Part shown: piece by piece, positions 8,524 through 20,051 of the stretch
Position numbering within the stretch: the first letter of the stretch is position 1
Layout of the letters: each line of letters starts with the position of its first letter
DNA from: Chloroflexota bacterium
GTDB taxonomy: Bacteria > Chloroflexota > UBA6077 > JACCZL01
NCBI GenBank assembly: GCA_020845495.1
Contig: JADLFM010000137.1
Coordinates: 62,001-126,000 of the forward strand
Length of the DNA stretch: 64,000 bases
Direction of reading: 5' to 3'
Notes under the pieces: model-generated
Told to the model about the DNA's origin: nothing
Database searches by the model: none
The model's input: only the letters and a program-made list of their open reading frames with translations
Position numbers and translations under genes: made by a program

Positions 8524-10101
8524 TCACCCCTTCCGGACCAGCTCGGTGACCGCCAGGTAATCGGTCGGATGAGGCTGGTAGCCAGAGATGTTCGCCTGGA
8601 TCGCGTCGACCTCGAGATAGGAGGTCATGACGATGGCTGCGACATCCTGCTCGATGATCTGCTGCTCCATCTGACGGTAGCGAGCGTATCGATCGTCGGT
8701 AGCCTGCACCGTCGCCGCCGCGGCGATCTCGGCGTCCAGGTTCGCGTATCGGCTGAGGTTGTACGATCCGGTGCTGGCGAAGTCCGATTCGAAGGCTCCT
8801 TGCGGATCGAACAGGAACAGCGGATTGCGGGCGACGAGTGAGATATCGTTCTCGCCGCGTAGCCCGGCGCCTTCCATAACGGTGCCCTCGACGACACGGA
8901 TATCTGCTTCGATGCCAACATTTGCGAATTGCTGCTGCAGCACCTGCGCAAGAAGAGGGAGCTCAGGGCGGGCCGGGTAGGTAGTAATGGTGAGCGAGAG
9001 AGGGTTCGAAGGGCCGTATCCAGCCTCGGTGAGCAGCGCCTGTGCCGCGTCCGGATCAAAGGGAATCCCTGTCAGGTTCGGGTTGCCCCACGGATATCGC
9101 CCGTTGAACAGCGCTGCCTGCGAGACACCTTGATGCTCCAGCACCGTCTGAACGATCGTGTCGCGGTCGACGGCAGACGCGAGGGCCCGCCGGACGCGGA
9201 CGTCACCGGTGCGAGCTCCCTGGGTATTCAGGTAGAGCAACCGCACACGCGGCAGCGGCAGCGTCAATACCTGCACCCACGGAAGCCGTTGGAGAGTCGC
9301 CAGGTCCGATGGGTTGATGACGCGGGCAATGTCGGCCTCGCCCGAGCGAATCATGTTGGCGCGGGTCTGCCCCTGTGGTACGACCAGGTAGTGCACCTCA
9401 CTGACGCCAGGAGTGCCGCCCCAATACGCGTCGTGTGCTGCGAGCACCCGGCGGTCGCCAGGTCGGAAATCGACCAGTCTGAACGGTCCGGTGCCGATCG
9501 GGGTGATGAAGGAGCCGTCCGAGCCGAACGACGCCGACGGCTCGTAGATGACGGCCTTGCTATCGGCCAGGATCGACGGCAAGTACGGCGTGGGGCTCGT
9601 GGTGCGGATGGTGACAGTCGATGAATCGACCGCTGTGACGACCGCCCCCCTGAACGCGGCCGCCGCGTTGCGGGCACCAGCGAGCCGCTGGAGGCTGGCT
9701 ACGACCGCTCCCGCGTCGAGCGCCACACCGTTGTGAAACGTCACATTCGGCCGGAGCGTGAATCGCCAGGTGTTTGCGTCGTCCATCCCCCAGTCGGTCG
9801 CGAGCGCTCCCTCGAACTGGCTCTGGAAATTGATCTTGAGCAGCCCCTCACCGATCCCCTCACGGATCACGAACACATCGCCATCAGCGTACGACTTTGG
9901 TTCGAACGCATCGACGAGCGTCAGCGTGCCTGACACCTGGCTAATAGCCGGAGTAGCCAGCGACGGCGCGAGGACGGTAGCGTGAAGCGGCCTGGTTCCC
10001 AGAGCGGAAGCGGCGCCGAGCGCCACAATACTGGCCCCCAACGTCTGCACGAAGGCTCGGCGTGTGCGGCGTGGTAGGGAGCGGCGAGCGGAACGCGGCA
10101 T
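8524..10101 (-). CDS. ABC transporter substrate-binding protein, family 5 (peptide/nickel type), Tat signal
   Basis: A 525-residue extracytoplasmic binding protein of the SBP_bac_5 family. The N-terminus has a twin-arginine export signal (TRRAFVQ, residues 13-19) followed by a hydrophobic segment ending near the AMA-like site LHATV. Family landmarks include NTWRFTLRPNVTFHNG, IGTGPFRLVDF, the VRRALASAVDRDTIV segment and GRYPWGNPNL. The ligand could be an oligopeptide, a nickel complex or another small cation complex. Tat export suggests the protein folds, or binds a cofactor or ligand, before export. It heads a five-gene run without an ATPase, which must be supplied from elsewhere if the system imports. 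Confidence 0.9.
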   Translation of the reverse strand: MPRSARRSLPRRTRRAFVQTLGASIVALGAASALGTRPLHATVLAPSLATPAISQVSGTLTLVDAFEPKSYADGDVFVIREGIGEGLLKINFQSQFEGALATDWGMDDANTWRFTLRPNVTFHNGVALDAGAVVASLQRLAGARNAAAAFRGAVVTAVDSSTVTIRTTSPTPYLPSILADSKAVIYEPSASFGSDGSFITPIGTGPFRLVDFRPGDRRVLAAHDAYWGGTPGVSEVHYLVVPQGQTRANMIRSGEADIARVINPSDLATLQRLPWVQVLTLPLPRVRLLYLNTQGARTGDVRVRRALASAVDRDTIVQTVLEHQGVSQAALFNGRYPWGNPNLTGIPFDPDAAQALLTEAGYGPSNPLSLTITTYPARPELPLLAQVLQQQFANVGIEADIRVVEGTVMEGAGLRGENDISLVARNPLFLFDPQGAFESDFASTGSYNLSRYANLDAEIAAAATVQATDDRYARYRQMEQQIIEQDVAAIVMTSYLEVDAIQANISGYQPHPTDYLAVTELVRKG

Positions 10102-10894
10102 GAGGCCTCCTGGATCCTTCAGATGGGGTCTCTCATCTCGATGTGGGGAGCGCCCGGGCGCCTCGCGGACTGCGGGCGGCGCATTGCACCAGCGCGGACC
10201 ACTGCCCGCGCAGACTTCCTATCGCCGGGGATAGGCGGTGAGCGTTCAGGCGTTGGGCGCTGTAGACGCCTCGCCAGCAGTCCACAGCCCCGTGGCCACA
10301 GCCGAAGGCGCCAACCACCTCTGTACGCCGATACACTGCCGGCTGCCCACGAGTTCAGTCCAAGAGCGCCAACATGTGATCGTGAGCGCCTCGCGCACAC
10401 GCGCAGGCAGGTGCGTCAGCGAGCCACGATCGAGGCCGTCGATTCCTCCATCACGCGGACTATCGCATTGTTTGGCATGTGCAATTATTGGCAACAAGCA
10501 TGAAGGCCGTCAAATCATGCTGGCGACGACGGCAAGCGGCCCGAGTGGCGGAGCGGGGTGCGTGGTTCGCAGCGCTCCGTGATCCGCTTCCTCCGACTCT
10601 TGCAGCCATCATCGCCGTCGTAACGTCGGAGAGGCCGGTGCGCGTTACCGTGCAGGAAGCAGGCTTGGTCGACCTGGAGATCTCGAGGCTGGATGGGGTG
10701 GAGCGGGCTTCGCGACCTGAGCGGGATCCTACGAGTCGACGGTACGCTTTCTCGGCTCAGCGGGCAGAGACGCCCCCGCCGTTCGTCCGCGCAGCGACGG
10801 GCCATTCACCATTCAGCAGGTGACCTTGGGCGAACCGCGCTCTCCCTGGGCCACCGGCGCCGGCTGCCGAGTGGCGGGCGGCTCAGACGGCGGG
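10102..10894. other. Long intergenic region with a hairpin-rich leader before the binding-protein gene
   Basis: 793 bases without a convincing gene. Reading frames here lack ribosome binding sites and family similarity. Toward the binding-protein gene the minus strand can form several perfect hairpins: 10218-10223 with 10230-10235, 10192-10197 with 10206-10211, and a GCGCC/GGCGC set near 10150-10170. These suggest a structured 5' leader of about 150-230 bases. It matches no riboswitch class I can recognise. AT-rich sequence near 10465-10500 may contain the promoter. The half next to the kinase gene (about 10500-10894) holds nothing I can name. Confidence 0.45.
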
Positions 10895-12073
10895 TCAGAC
10901 GGCGGCGCGGAGCGGCCGCAACTCGACGGCCGGCTGCGCGTGCGCGTCGCTCAGTGGCAAGATGAACGCGAACGTACTGCCCTGGCCCGGCGTGCTCTCG
11001 ACCCAGATCGCACCGCCATGCATCTCGACGACCTGGCGGGCGAACGACAAGCCAAGCCCCGAACCGACCGTTCGGTGTGAGCCGCGCTGCGCCACCTGTG
11101 AGAAACGCTCGAACAGCTTCGCCTGATCCGCGCTCGCAACGCCGGGGCCGTCATCGACGACCGCCACGACCAGCCCCTCGGATGGCCCCTCGATCTCGCC
11201 CGGCGCGGTGACGCTTGCACCGACCACGACCTGGACGGATCCGCCCGGGGGAACGAACTTGAGGGCATTCGTCACGAGGTTCTGGAGCACCCGTCGAAGC
11301 AGGTCAGGATCGCCGATCACCGTCCCGGCCAGCCGCCCGTCGAGCGTCAGCAGGATGTGGCGGCGCTCGGCCTGCGCTGACAACTGCTCGATCACCTCCG
11401 ACGCGACCTCCCCCATCTCGACGTGCTCGAAGCGCGGGCGCAGGCGGCCCTCATCCAGTCGATAACAATCGAGCAGGTTGGTCGCAAGTTCGGTCAACTC
11501 CTGGGTGTTTCGCTCGGCGATCTCCAAGAATCGAGCGGCATCCGGCAGCGCGTCCGGATCGATATCGCTCTGACACATCTCGATGGCCGCGCCGACGGCT
11601 CCCAGCATGCCCCGAATGTCGTGCGTCAGCATGCTGACGAACTCCTGGCGACTCCGCTCGACGCGCATCAGAGTGGCGTTGGCTTGCCGCAATTCGTCCT
11701 GGAGCGCCTTGGTGCGGAGCGCCGCACGCGCCCGTGCCAGCAGATCGTCCGGCACGAAAGGTTTGACCAGATAATCGACCGCACCCTCGTCCAGTCCTGC
11801 CACTCGGTCCGCAAGCTCGCCGCGAGCGCTGAGGAAGATGACGGGCGTTTCGCGGGTCGTGGGGTCGGCGCGGAGATGACGGCAGACCGCATAGCCGTCC
11901 ATGCCCGGCATCATCACGTCTAGCAGGATCAGATCTGGCGGCGCAGCCAACGCCCGCTCCAGCCCTGAGCGTCCATCGGTACGGACGACGACCGTGTAGC
12001 CGGCTCGCTGAAGGTACCGCGAGACGAGCTTTCCCCCGGCGGCGTCGTCGTCGATGACGAGAATGGTGGTCAT
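10895..12073 (-). CDS. Response regulator-histidine kinase fusion (REC-HisKA-HATPase)
   Basis: 392 residues from ATG 12073, which overlaps the stop of the upstream kinase (ATGA). Residues 1-120 are a complete receiver domain: acidic pocket D8-D10, phospho-acceptor D52 in LILLDVMMPGMDG, S82 and K104 all present. A coiled linker leads to a HisKA domain with H151 in SMLTHDIRG, then a HATPase domain with NALKF (N box), DDGPGV (G1), FERFSQ (F box) and GSGLGLSFAR (G2). There is no membrane helix and no DNA-binding output domain. It probably takes phosphate from, or senses, the adjacent membrane kinase and passes it on to an unlinked regulator. Confidence 0.92.
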   Translation of the reverse strand: MTTILVIDDDAAGGKLVSRYLQRAGYTVVVRTDGRSGLERALAAPPDLILLDVMMPGMDGYAVCRHLRADPTTRETPVIFLSARGELADRVAGLDEGAVDYLVKPFVPDDLLARARAALRTKALQDELRQANATLMRVERSRQEFVSMLTHDIRGMLGAVGAAIEMCQSDIDPDALPDAARFLEIAERNTQELTELATNLLDCYRLDEGRLRPRFEHVEMGEVASEVIEQLSAQAERRHILLTLDGRLAGTVIGDPDLLRRVLQNLVTNALKFVPPGGSVQVVVGASVTAPGEIEGPSEGLVVAVVDDGPGVASADQAKLFERFSQVAQRGSHRTVGSGLGLSFARQVVEMHGGAIWVESTPGQGSTFAFILPLSDAHAQPAVELRPLRAAV

Positions 12074-13896
12074 CGCGCTCCCTCCACGACTGCAACGGCC
12101 GCCATCTCGCCGGTCAGGTGACCGGCAAGCGCGATGGCGGCCTGTTCGAGACCGGTGCCGTGCTCGCGAGCGAGGCGGAGCGCGGCAAGATAGAGCGAGC
12201 GTTGCTGCAACGGCGAGAGCGAGAGCGGACTCGTCAGGACGATGGGCACGGCACACGTCCTCGGGCGCGACCGTAACGCGTGCAGCACGTCCAACGATGT
12301 TCCGTCCGGCAGCAGGAGATCGAGGACGACAGCAGCAGGCGCCTCGGTCAGGACAGCGCTCACCGCCGCATCGTGGTTGGCCGCTTCACGAACCGCCAAT
12401 CCGGCAGCCTGGAGCATCGTCACGCGCTGGAGCCGGGTTGCCGGCTCGCCGTCAACCACCAGTACCAGGCCGGTGATGCCAGACAGGCCCATCCGCTCGT
12501 TCACGAGTGCAGCCGTGCGTGCAGCCAGGACGGCGTTGTCGCGCGGCGTCAACAGGTAATCGGATGGCCCGAGCGCGAGCAGGAGCATCTGACCGTCAGC
12601 AGTGACGGCCACGAGGGCCGGCCGTCCACGGTCGGGTGGCATCGCCTTCAACGTGGCGAGCGCGTGCCACGCGCCCGCCCCAGGCAAGAGCAGGTCGAAG
12701 ACGACGAGATCCGGTGTCGTCGCGTGCAGGACGGCGGGCCAGCGGTCGGCACTCGCGGACACGGCGTCCAGGCCGCGCCGGGAAAGCCTGGCTTGTACCT
12801 GTTCCAGATCCACGCCATCACCCACCAGCAGCACTCGCTGTGGGGCGCCGTCCTCATCGTTCACGACCGACGGAGACGCAGCCCGTGGGGCAAGCGGTAT
12901 CGTGACGTGAAAGGCGCTGCCGTGCCCAGGCTCGCTATCGAGCGAGATTCGACCACCCATCAGTTCGACCAGCCGCTTTGCGATCGGCAGTCCGAGTCCG
13001 GTGCCGCCGTGACGGCGGGTCGCCGCCTGGTCGGCCTGACGGAACGGCTCGAAGATCACGTCACGGGCCTCGGCCGGCACCCCAATTCCGGTATCCGTCA
13101 CCGAGAGCCGGGCCACACCGTCCAAGATCGTCGCGGACATCGTCACACTGCCCCTGTCAGTGAACTTGATCGCGTTGCCGACGAGGTTCAGCAGGATCTG
13201 GCGCAGCCGGCCTTCGTCGCCCATCAGCTCCGGCAAGTCGGACGGCACTCTGTTCACGAGCTCGAGGCCGCGCTCGTCTGCCAGCGGTGTGAGGAAGCTC
13301 ATCACCTCATCCGCGAGCAACACCCCGTCGACCGGCTCGCGTCGAAGCTGAACCCGTCCGGCGTCGAGACGGGCCATCTCCAGAGCACCGTTGACGATGG
13401 CGAGGAGCCCCTGACCGCCATCGTGGATATGAAGAACGTCCGCGCGCTGCTCGGCGTTCAACTCACCGTCGAGGCCGTCGAGCAGCGCGCGGCTGTACCC
13501 GAGAATCGCGTTCAGGGGGGTCCGAAGCTCGTGCGACATCGTCGCGAAGAGTTCCGCCCGCTCGCGATCCTGACGACTCAGGTCGGCATTGGCCCGCGCG
13601 AGATTGGCGGCCCGGTCGCTCGCCGCCAGATGCAGCGTGGCGGCGCCCGTCGCGAGCGCGGCTACCTGCTGTCCAGCCAATCGGTCGCAGGCGAGACAAC
13701 CCAGGACGATAGCCCCGAGGATCGCCCAGGTGACGAACTGGCCGCCCTGCGTCACGCTTCCTGGGCCGAGGCATACCACGGCCGAGGCGATGGCGGCAGT
13801 CGCCAGCACAACCACGATCGCGGTCTGAAGGTGGATGAGCCGGCGCAACTGCCGGGCGGATGTGCTGAGAGTCTTGAGATTGCTGGATCGCTTCAT
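12070..13896 (-). CDS. Membrane hybrid histidine kinase with two degenerate receiver domains
   Basis: About 608 residues from ATG 13896 (GGAGAG upstream); an in-frame start at 13929 would add 11 residues. Two membrane helices (about 24-42 and 55-72) flank a very short extracellular loop, so sensing is probably within the membrane or cytoplasm. HisKA has H122 in TMSHELRTPLNAILGYSR, and the HATPase has NLVGNAIKF, TDTGIGVP and GGTGLGLPIAK. Two C-terminal receiver-like domains follow (about 355-470 and 480-600). Both keep the phospho-acceptor-type aspartate in FDLLLPG and LDLLLPDG. The acidic pair is eroded (VGDG, VVDGE), and the conserved lysine is not visible. They may be pseudo-receivers. Confidence 0.9.
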   Translation of the reverse strand: MKRSSNLKTLSTSARQLRRLIHLQTAIVVVLATAAIASAVVCLGPGSVTQGGQFVTWAILGAIVLGCLACDRLAGQQVAALATGAATLHLAASDRAANLARANADLSRQDRERAELFATMSHELRTPLNAILGYSRALLDGLDGELNAEQRADVLHIHDGGQGLLAIVNGALEMARLDAGRVQLRREPVDGVLLADEVMSFLTPLADERGLELVNRVPSDLPELMGDEGRLRQILLNLVGNAIKFTDRGSVTMSATILDGVARLSVTDTGIGVPAEARDVIFEPFRQADQAATRRHGGTGLGLPIAKRLVELMGGRISLDSEPGHGSAFHVTIPLAPRAASPSVVNDEDGAPQRVLLVGDGVDLEQVQARLSRRGLDAVSASADRWPAVLHATTPDLVVFDLLLPGAGAWHALATLKAMPPDRGRPALVAVTADGQMLLLALGPSDYLLTPRDNAVLAARTAALVNERMGLSGITGLVLVVDGEPATRLQRVTMLQAAGLAVREAANHDAAVSAVLTEAPAAVVLDLLLPDGTSLDVLHALRSRPRTCAVPIVLTSPLSLSPLQQRSLYLAALRLAREHGTGLEQAAIALAGHLTGEMAAVAVVEGAR

Positions 13897-14185
13897 TTCA
13901 AGACTCTCCGCCACACAGTTCCTGTTCATCGCTCTTATGCGCTATGAGCTATAGTCAACTCGCAAATACTAACGGCCCTGCGGCATCGTGGGAGACGCCT
14001 TTCGGACGCCACTTGCCGGTGCGAGCGGCCGCTCGGCGCCAGCAGGTCTGCGAACGGTTATCGGCGAGGGCGATCGTCTGGCGATGGGCGCTCGCTCGAT
14101 GGGTGCCACGGGCGCACCCAGTTGGGGCGCGGCGGCTGCACCCTGAGCTACGTCGGCAGCCCAGGTTCGTCGGCCACGCACCAGG

Positions 14186-14230
14186 TCAGGCGTCGCCGGG
14201 TCAGGCGTCGCCGGGCCAGGCGTCGCCGGG
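14186..14230. repeat. Three tandem copies of a 15-bp unit
   Basis: The unit TCAGGCGTCGCCGGG is perfect at 14186-14200 and 14201-14215. A third copy at 14216-14230 differs in its first base. It is in a region without a credible gene. Confidence 0.9.
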
Positions 14231-14467
14231 CTGCCGTCAGCGTCTGGTAGGCCGGGGTGGTCCGAATCCTGTAGGAAGTCTTCGGCGCTAGCCGACGGGA
14301 GCGCGACAGTCGCCCGGGCGTGCGACGGCCGCCAGCGCCCGGAGAGATAGAGCAGGTTGGTCCGCCCTGGGAGGTCCGAGGGCTGGCGAGTAGAATTGCC
14401 GGTCAGAGAAGCACCAGTGTCAGGGAGCCTGCCTGCTCCCGACCGGTAGTTGTGTTCGGAGAGCACG

Positions 14468-14683
14468 ATGCCCAGCTTCGAATCCGCGGCGCACGCCTCA
14501 GAGATCCTGCCTCATCGGGTCACGGCCGTTGAGGTGGGCACCCAATCGGTGGACGTGGCGAACGTTGACGGCTTCACGACCCCGATCAAGCAAGCCGTGG
14601 CGCTCCCCACGACCCAGTCGGTCAGGACGTGCGCGTTTCGTGTCACTGGCTCGAGCATTGAGGTCGCGAGCGGCTCGCTCTGA
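14468..14683 (+). CDS. Possible small protein, unknown
   Basis: A 71-codon frame starting at ATG 14468, with GGAGAG about four bases upstream. Third codon positions are mostly G or C, as in the neighbouring genes. The peptide has no membrane helix, signal peptide or motif I recognise. It stands alone in a long intergenic region upstream of apt. It could equally be a chance frame. Confidence 0.25.
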   Translation: MPSFESAAHASEILPHRVTAVEVGTQSVDVANVDGFTTPIKQAVALPTTQSVRTCAFRVTGSSIEVASGSL

Positions 14684-14856
14684 GCGGCCCAGGTCCGAGC
14701 ACGTCGGCGCCACGGCATCGTACGCTTGGCAGCGCATTCACACGCTCGGTCGTTCGGACTCGATTCGGGAATGCCCGGTGACACCACGCCCTACCCATCG
14801 CGCCCTACCTGTCGCGCCACAGCGGTCCGGCGACACGTCGGAGAATTCGAGGAGTG

Positions 14857-15372
14857 ATGATCGACCTCGCAAGCCGCATTCGTGACGTCCCCGACTTTCC
14901 TCAGAAGGGTATCGTCTTCAAGGACATCACCACGCTCTTGAAGGACGGCCCTGCGTTCAAGGACGCGGTCGACGCGATGACCGAGCGGGTACGCCCGTGG
15001 CGGGTCGAAGCCGTCGTGGGCATGGAATCGCGTGGATTCATCTTCGCCGCGCCGATCGCCTACAATCTTGGCGTCGGGTTCGTGCCGGTCCGAAAGCTGG
15101 GTAAGCTGCCCGCGAAGACGATCAGCGCCAAGTACGCCCTCGAGTACGGCACCAATACCCTCGAACTGCATGTGGATGCCATTTCGCGTGGACAGCGGGT
15201 CCTGGTCGTCGACGATCTCCTCGCGACGGGCGGGACGGTTCAGGCGACCATCGATCTGGTGGAACGGCTCGGTGGGCAGGTGGTGGGGACGGCCTTCCTT
15301 GTCGAGCTCTCGTTTCTCCACGGCCGCGACCGGCTGGACGGCTATCGCGTCGCAACCCAGATCAGCTACTAA
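14857..15372 (+). CDS. apt: Adenine phosphoribosyltransferase
   Basis: Apt converts adenine and PRPP to AMP. The 171-residue protein has the family N-terminus [20 protein letters not shown], the [14 protein letters not shown] motif, and the PRPP-binding signature [13 protein letters not shown] (about residues 117-129). The start may be ATG 14857 or the in-frame GTG at 14854; GGAGAA lies at the better distance from the ATG. It sits just upstream of the SAM riboswitch operon. Adenine is released by MtnP, encoded in that operon, so Apt is the natural partner for recycling it, although apt itself lies outside the riboswitch control. Confidence 0.95.
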   Translation: MIDLASRIRDVPDFPQKGIVFKDITTLLKDGPAFKDAVDAMTERVRPWRVEAVVGMESRGFIFAAPIAYNLGVGFVPVRKLGKLPAKTISAKYALEYGTNTLELHVDAISRGQRVLVVDDLLATGGTVQATIDLVERLGGQVVGTAFLVELSFLHGRDRLDGYRVATQISY

Positions 15373-15522
15373 GGCTGCGTGCCTCGGCCGTCTGAGACGG
15401 CGCGGACGTCGACGTGGCCGGACATCGCAGTTCGACACCAGGGCCCGGCCCTCACCTCTGGACGGGTCGCACCAGCGCGTCGAATGCGTGCCAGAATCTC
15501 GCCGAGTTTCGGCGACACTCGG

Positions 15523-15552
15523 TTGTCAGGCTCTAAAATCTTCCCGTATACT
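15523..15552 (+). promoter_or_regulatory. Sigma70-type promoter of the SAM-recycling operon
   Basis: TTGTCA (15523-15528) and TATACT (15547-15552) are separated by 18 bases, each matching consensus at five of six positions. Transcription would start near 15559, about 55 bases before the SAM-I aptamer. This is the best promoter visible in the window. Confidence 0.75.
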
Positions 15553-15612
15553 CGCCCCGGAACTGGCCGGTCGCGGGCCACAGCGCGGCGTACACAACTG
15601 AAGATTTGCGCG

Positions 15613-15750
15613 CTCTTATCACGAGAGGCGGAGGGACCGGCCCGACGAAGCCCGGCAACCCCTCATCCGAGCCATCGCCGGCAGGGCGGGGCGCGGGCGA
15701 GTAGGTGCCAATTCCGACAGGACGCGACGCGCGGCCTGGAAGATGAGAAG
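15613..15750 (+). promoter_or_regulatory. SAM-I (S-box) riboswitch aptamer
   Basis: The leader contains the S-box core in order. It has P1 5' strand CTTATC with following AGAGG, then GGAGGGACCGGCCC, then CCCGGCAACC (15651-15660), a variable hairpin, and GGTGCCAATTCC (15704-15715). The P1 3' strand GATGAG (15742-15747) pairs with CTTATC (15615-15620), one G-U pair included. The aptamer binds S-adenosylmethionine. It is followed 16 bases later by an intrinsic terminator and then mtnA, so high SAM should stop transcription of mtnA-mtnP-pfkB-ahcY-metK. Confidence 0.96.
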
Positions 15751-15766
15751 CGTCATTCGGCAGCGC

Positions 15767-15792
15767 AAGGTTCTCTCTGGAGAGCCTTTTTT
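15767..15792 (+). terminator. Rho-independent terminator of the SAM-I riboswitch
   Basis: A nine-pair stem (15767-15775 with 15780-15788, one G-U) around loop TCTG is followed by T residues to 15792. It ends 39 bases before the mtnA ATG and is the expression platform of the upstream aptamer. The competing antiterminator would have to include the P1 3' strand around 15742-15750. Confidence 0.9.
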
Positions 15793-15831
15793 GGTGCGCG
15801 CGATTCTGCCCCCCACTCGGAACGAAACATC

Positions 15832-16941
15832 ATGCGCACCGTCGAGTTGCACAACGGCGCCCTTCGCCTGATTGACCAGACCGCGCTCCCCGCCGACGTC
15901 CGGGTCGTCGAGTGCCGGACCGTTGACGAGGTCGCCGACGCCATCCGTTCGATGAAGGTGCGCGGTGCGCCAGCCATCGGCGCGGCAGCCGCGTTCGGGC
16001 TCGCTATCGGCGCGCATGCATACACTGGAGACGATCCGGCCGGCTTGCTGGCCCACCTGGAGGACGCCGCCGCTCGCCTCATGGCCACCCGGCCGACGGC
16101 GGTAAACCTGGCCTGGGCGGTCGGGCGCGTGCTGGAGTGCGCGCGGCAGCAGCCTGGCGGGGTTCAGCGCGGGGCAGACCGTGCCGCCGTCGAACGAGCG
16201 CAGTCAGCCGTCACAGCCCTTGCCCAGGACATCGCGGACGAAGACGTCGAGGTCAACCGCCAGATTGGGGCGCACGGCGCGGCACTGGTCCCGAACGCTG
16301 CCGCCATTCTGACCCACTGCAACACCGGCGCGCTTGCGACGGTGGACTACGGGACGGCCCTGGGGATCGTTCGCGCGGCGGCAGAGGCCGGGAAGCGGAT
16401 CCACGTCTACGTGGATGAGACTCGCCCGTTTCTCCAGGGCGCTCGCCTGACGGCCTGGGAACTTCAGCAGGCCGGCATCCCGCAAACCCTGATTTCCGAC
16501 AATATGGCCGGCCATTTCATCGGGCGTGGGGCGGTCGATCTGGTGGTCGTCGGCGCGGACCGCATCGCCGCCAACGGCGACGTGGCGAACAAGATCGGCA
16601 CCTATACCCTGGCGGTACTCTGTAAGGAGAATGGCGTCCCGTTCTACGTCGCGGCGCCAACCTCGACCGTCGATCTGTCGATCGCGAGCGGCGACGCGAT
16701 CCCGATCGAGGAGCGGTCATCCGACGAGGTGACGCACATACGCGGCATCCAGATCGCACCCGATGGGGTCGCGGCGGCACATCCGGCCTTCGACGTGACG
16801 CCGGCCCGCTACGTCACCGCCATCGTGACCGAGCAGGGTGTCCACCGCGCACCGTATGGTGTGGCGCTGCGGCAAGCCGTCGAAGCGGCCGCGGCGCACC
16901 GTCGCCGACGCGAGGAGGAGCAGGGTCGTGTTCGTGGGTGA
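15832..16941 (+). CDS. mtnA: S-methyl-5-thioribose-1-phosphate isomerase
   Basis: MtnA isomerises 5-methylthioribose-1-phosphate to methylthioribulose-1-phosphate in methionine salvage. The 369-residue protein has the catalytic cysteine C163 in [10 protein letters not shown] and the catalytic aspartate D243 in [11 protein letters not shown], with [15 protein letters not shown] near the N-terminus. The ATG at 15832 directly follows the riboswitch terminator; a frame extending further upstream runs through the riboswitch and is not real. The next gene, mtnP, supplies its substrate. Genes for the later salvage steps (mtnB, mtnC/D/E/K types) are not in this window. Confidence 0.96.
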   Translation: MRTVELHNGALRLIDQTALPADVRVVECRTVDEVADAIRSMKVRGAPAIGAAAAFGLAIGAHAYTGDDPAGLLAHLEDAAARLMATRPTAVNLAWAVGRVLECARQQPGGVQRGADRAAVERAQSAVTALAQDIADEDVEVNRQIGAHGAALVPNAAAILTHCNTGALATVDYGTALGIVRAAAEAGKRIHVYVDETRPFLQGARLTAWELQQAGIPQTLISDNMAGHFIGRGAVDLVVVGADRIAANGDVANKIGTYTLAVLCKENGVPFYVAAPTSTVDLSIASGDAIPIEERSSDEVTHIRGIQIAPDGVAAAHPAFDVTPARYVTAIVTEQGVHRAPYGVALRQAVEAAAAHRRRREEEQGRVRG

Positions 16942-16952
16942 GGAGCGCCCCC

Positions 16953-17761
16953 GTGTTCGAGCGTAAGGACATCGCGGACGTCGCCGTCATCGGCGGCTCG
17001 GGCTTTTACGAGTTGCTCGGCGACGTCACGCACCAGACCGTGCAGACCCCCTACGGCCCGCCCAGCGACACCATCGCCGTGGGCACGTATGAGGGGGCGC
17101 GAGTCGCCTTCCTGGCCCGTCACGGCCAGGGCCACCGCTATCCACCCCACCGGATCAACTACCGCGCCAATATCTGGGCGCTGGCGTCGCTCGGCGTGAC
17201 ACGTATCCTTGGCCCGAATGCGGCCGGCAGCCTCCAGCCGAACGTCAAGCCCGGCGACTTCGTCGTCTGCGATCAGTTCGCCGACCGAACGAGCGGCCGA
17301 CCGGATACCTTCTACGATGGCCCGCCGGTCGTCCATATTCAGTCGGCCCACCCCTATTGTCCGGAACTGCGCGAACTGGCGATCGTGGCCGGCCGCGAGC
17401 TCGGGATCGCCATGCACGACCGAGGCACTGTCGTCGTTATCCAGGGGCCACGCTTTTCCACGCTCGCCGAGAGCCGCTGGTACTCCTCGGCCGGCTGGTC
17501 GGTCATCAACATGACCCAGTATCCGGAACTGATCCTCGCCCGCGAGTTGGAAGTCTGCTACGTGGGGATCTCGCTGATTACCGACTACGACGCCGGCCTC
17601 GAAGGTCGACCAGACATCGAGCCGGTCAGCGTCGCGGGAGTAGTCGAGGTCTTCCATCGCAACAACGCTCGCGTTCGGGATCTGCTGCTGCGGCTGATCC
17701 CCCGGATTCCGCGCGAGCGATCCTGCATCTGCGCGCACGCGCTCACTGGAGCAATCATCGG

Positions 17762-17765
<4 letters not shown>
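16953..17765 (+). CDS. mtnP: S-methyl-5'-thioadenosine phosphorylase
   Basis: MtnP cleaves methylthioadenosine with phosphate to adenine and methylthioribose-1-phosphate. The protein of about 270 residues begins with the nucleoside phosphorylase pattern AVIGGSGFYELL. It contains the phosphate-binding ARHGQGHRYPPHRINYRANI and the family block GPRFSTLAESRWY followed by NMTQYPE. The start is chosen as GTG 16953 because AGGAG lies seven bases before it; an in-frame GTG at 16938 overlaps the mtnA stop and would add five residues. Its adenine product matches apt upstream and its sugar product matches mtnA. Confidence 0.94.
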
Positions 17766-20028
<2,263 letters not shown>

Positions 20029-20051
20029 GAGGGCGAGGAAGGGATACGCGC

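Larger units (their letters stand above)
13897..14856. other. Intergenic region with a 15-bp tandem repeat and one doubtful small ORF
   Basis: About 960 bases between the divergent hybrid kinase and apt. The minus strand near 13958-13953 has TATAGC, a possible -10 for the kinase gene. A 15-bp repeat occurs three times at 14186-14230, and a possible 71-residue ORF at 14468-14683 is listed separately. Other frames, including a proline-rich minus-strand frame through the repeat, lack ribosome binding sites and look spurious. Confidence 0.45.

Noticed and set aside
10130..10345. Possible cobalamin or NiCo riboswitch before the nickel/peptide-type transporter
   Set aside because: The B12-box (GCCACTG context) and the NiCo core are not present on the coding strand; only generic hairpins remain.
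10538..10610. tRNA-Leu/Ser-like stretch (GCCCGAGTGGCGGAGC)
   Set aside because: Only the D-arm start looks right; no anticodon stem, T-arm GGTTCGAATCC or matching acceptor stem could be built.
12280..13947. 555-codon plus-strand frame opposite the hybrid kinase
   Set aside because: Antisense to clear HisKA/HATPase domains; its peptide has no recognisable fold and no ribosome binding site.
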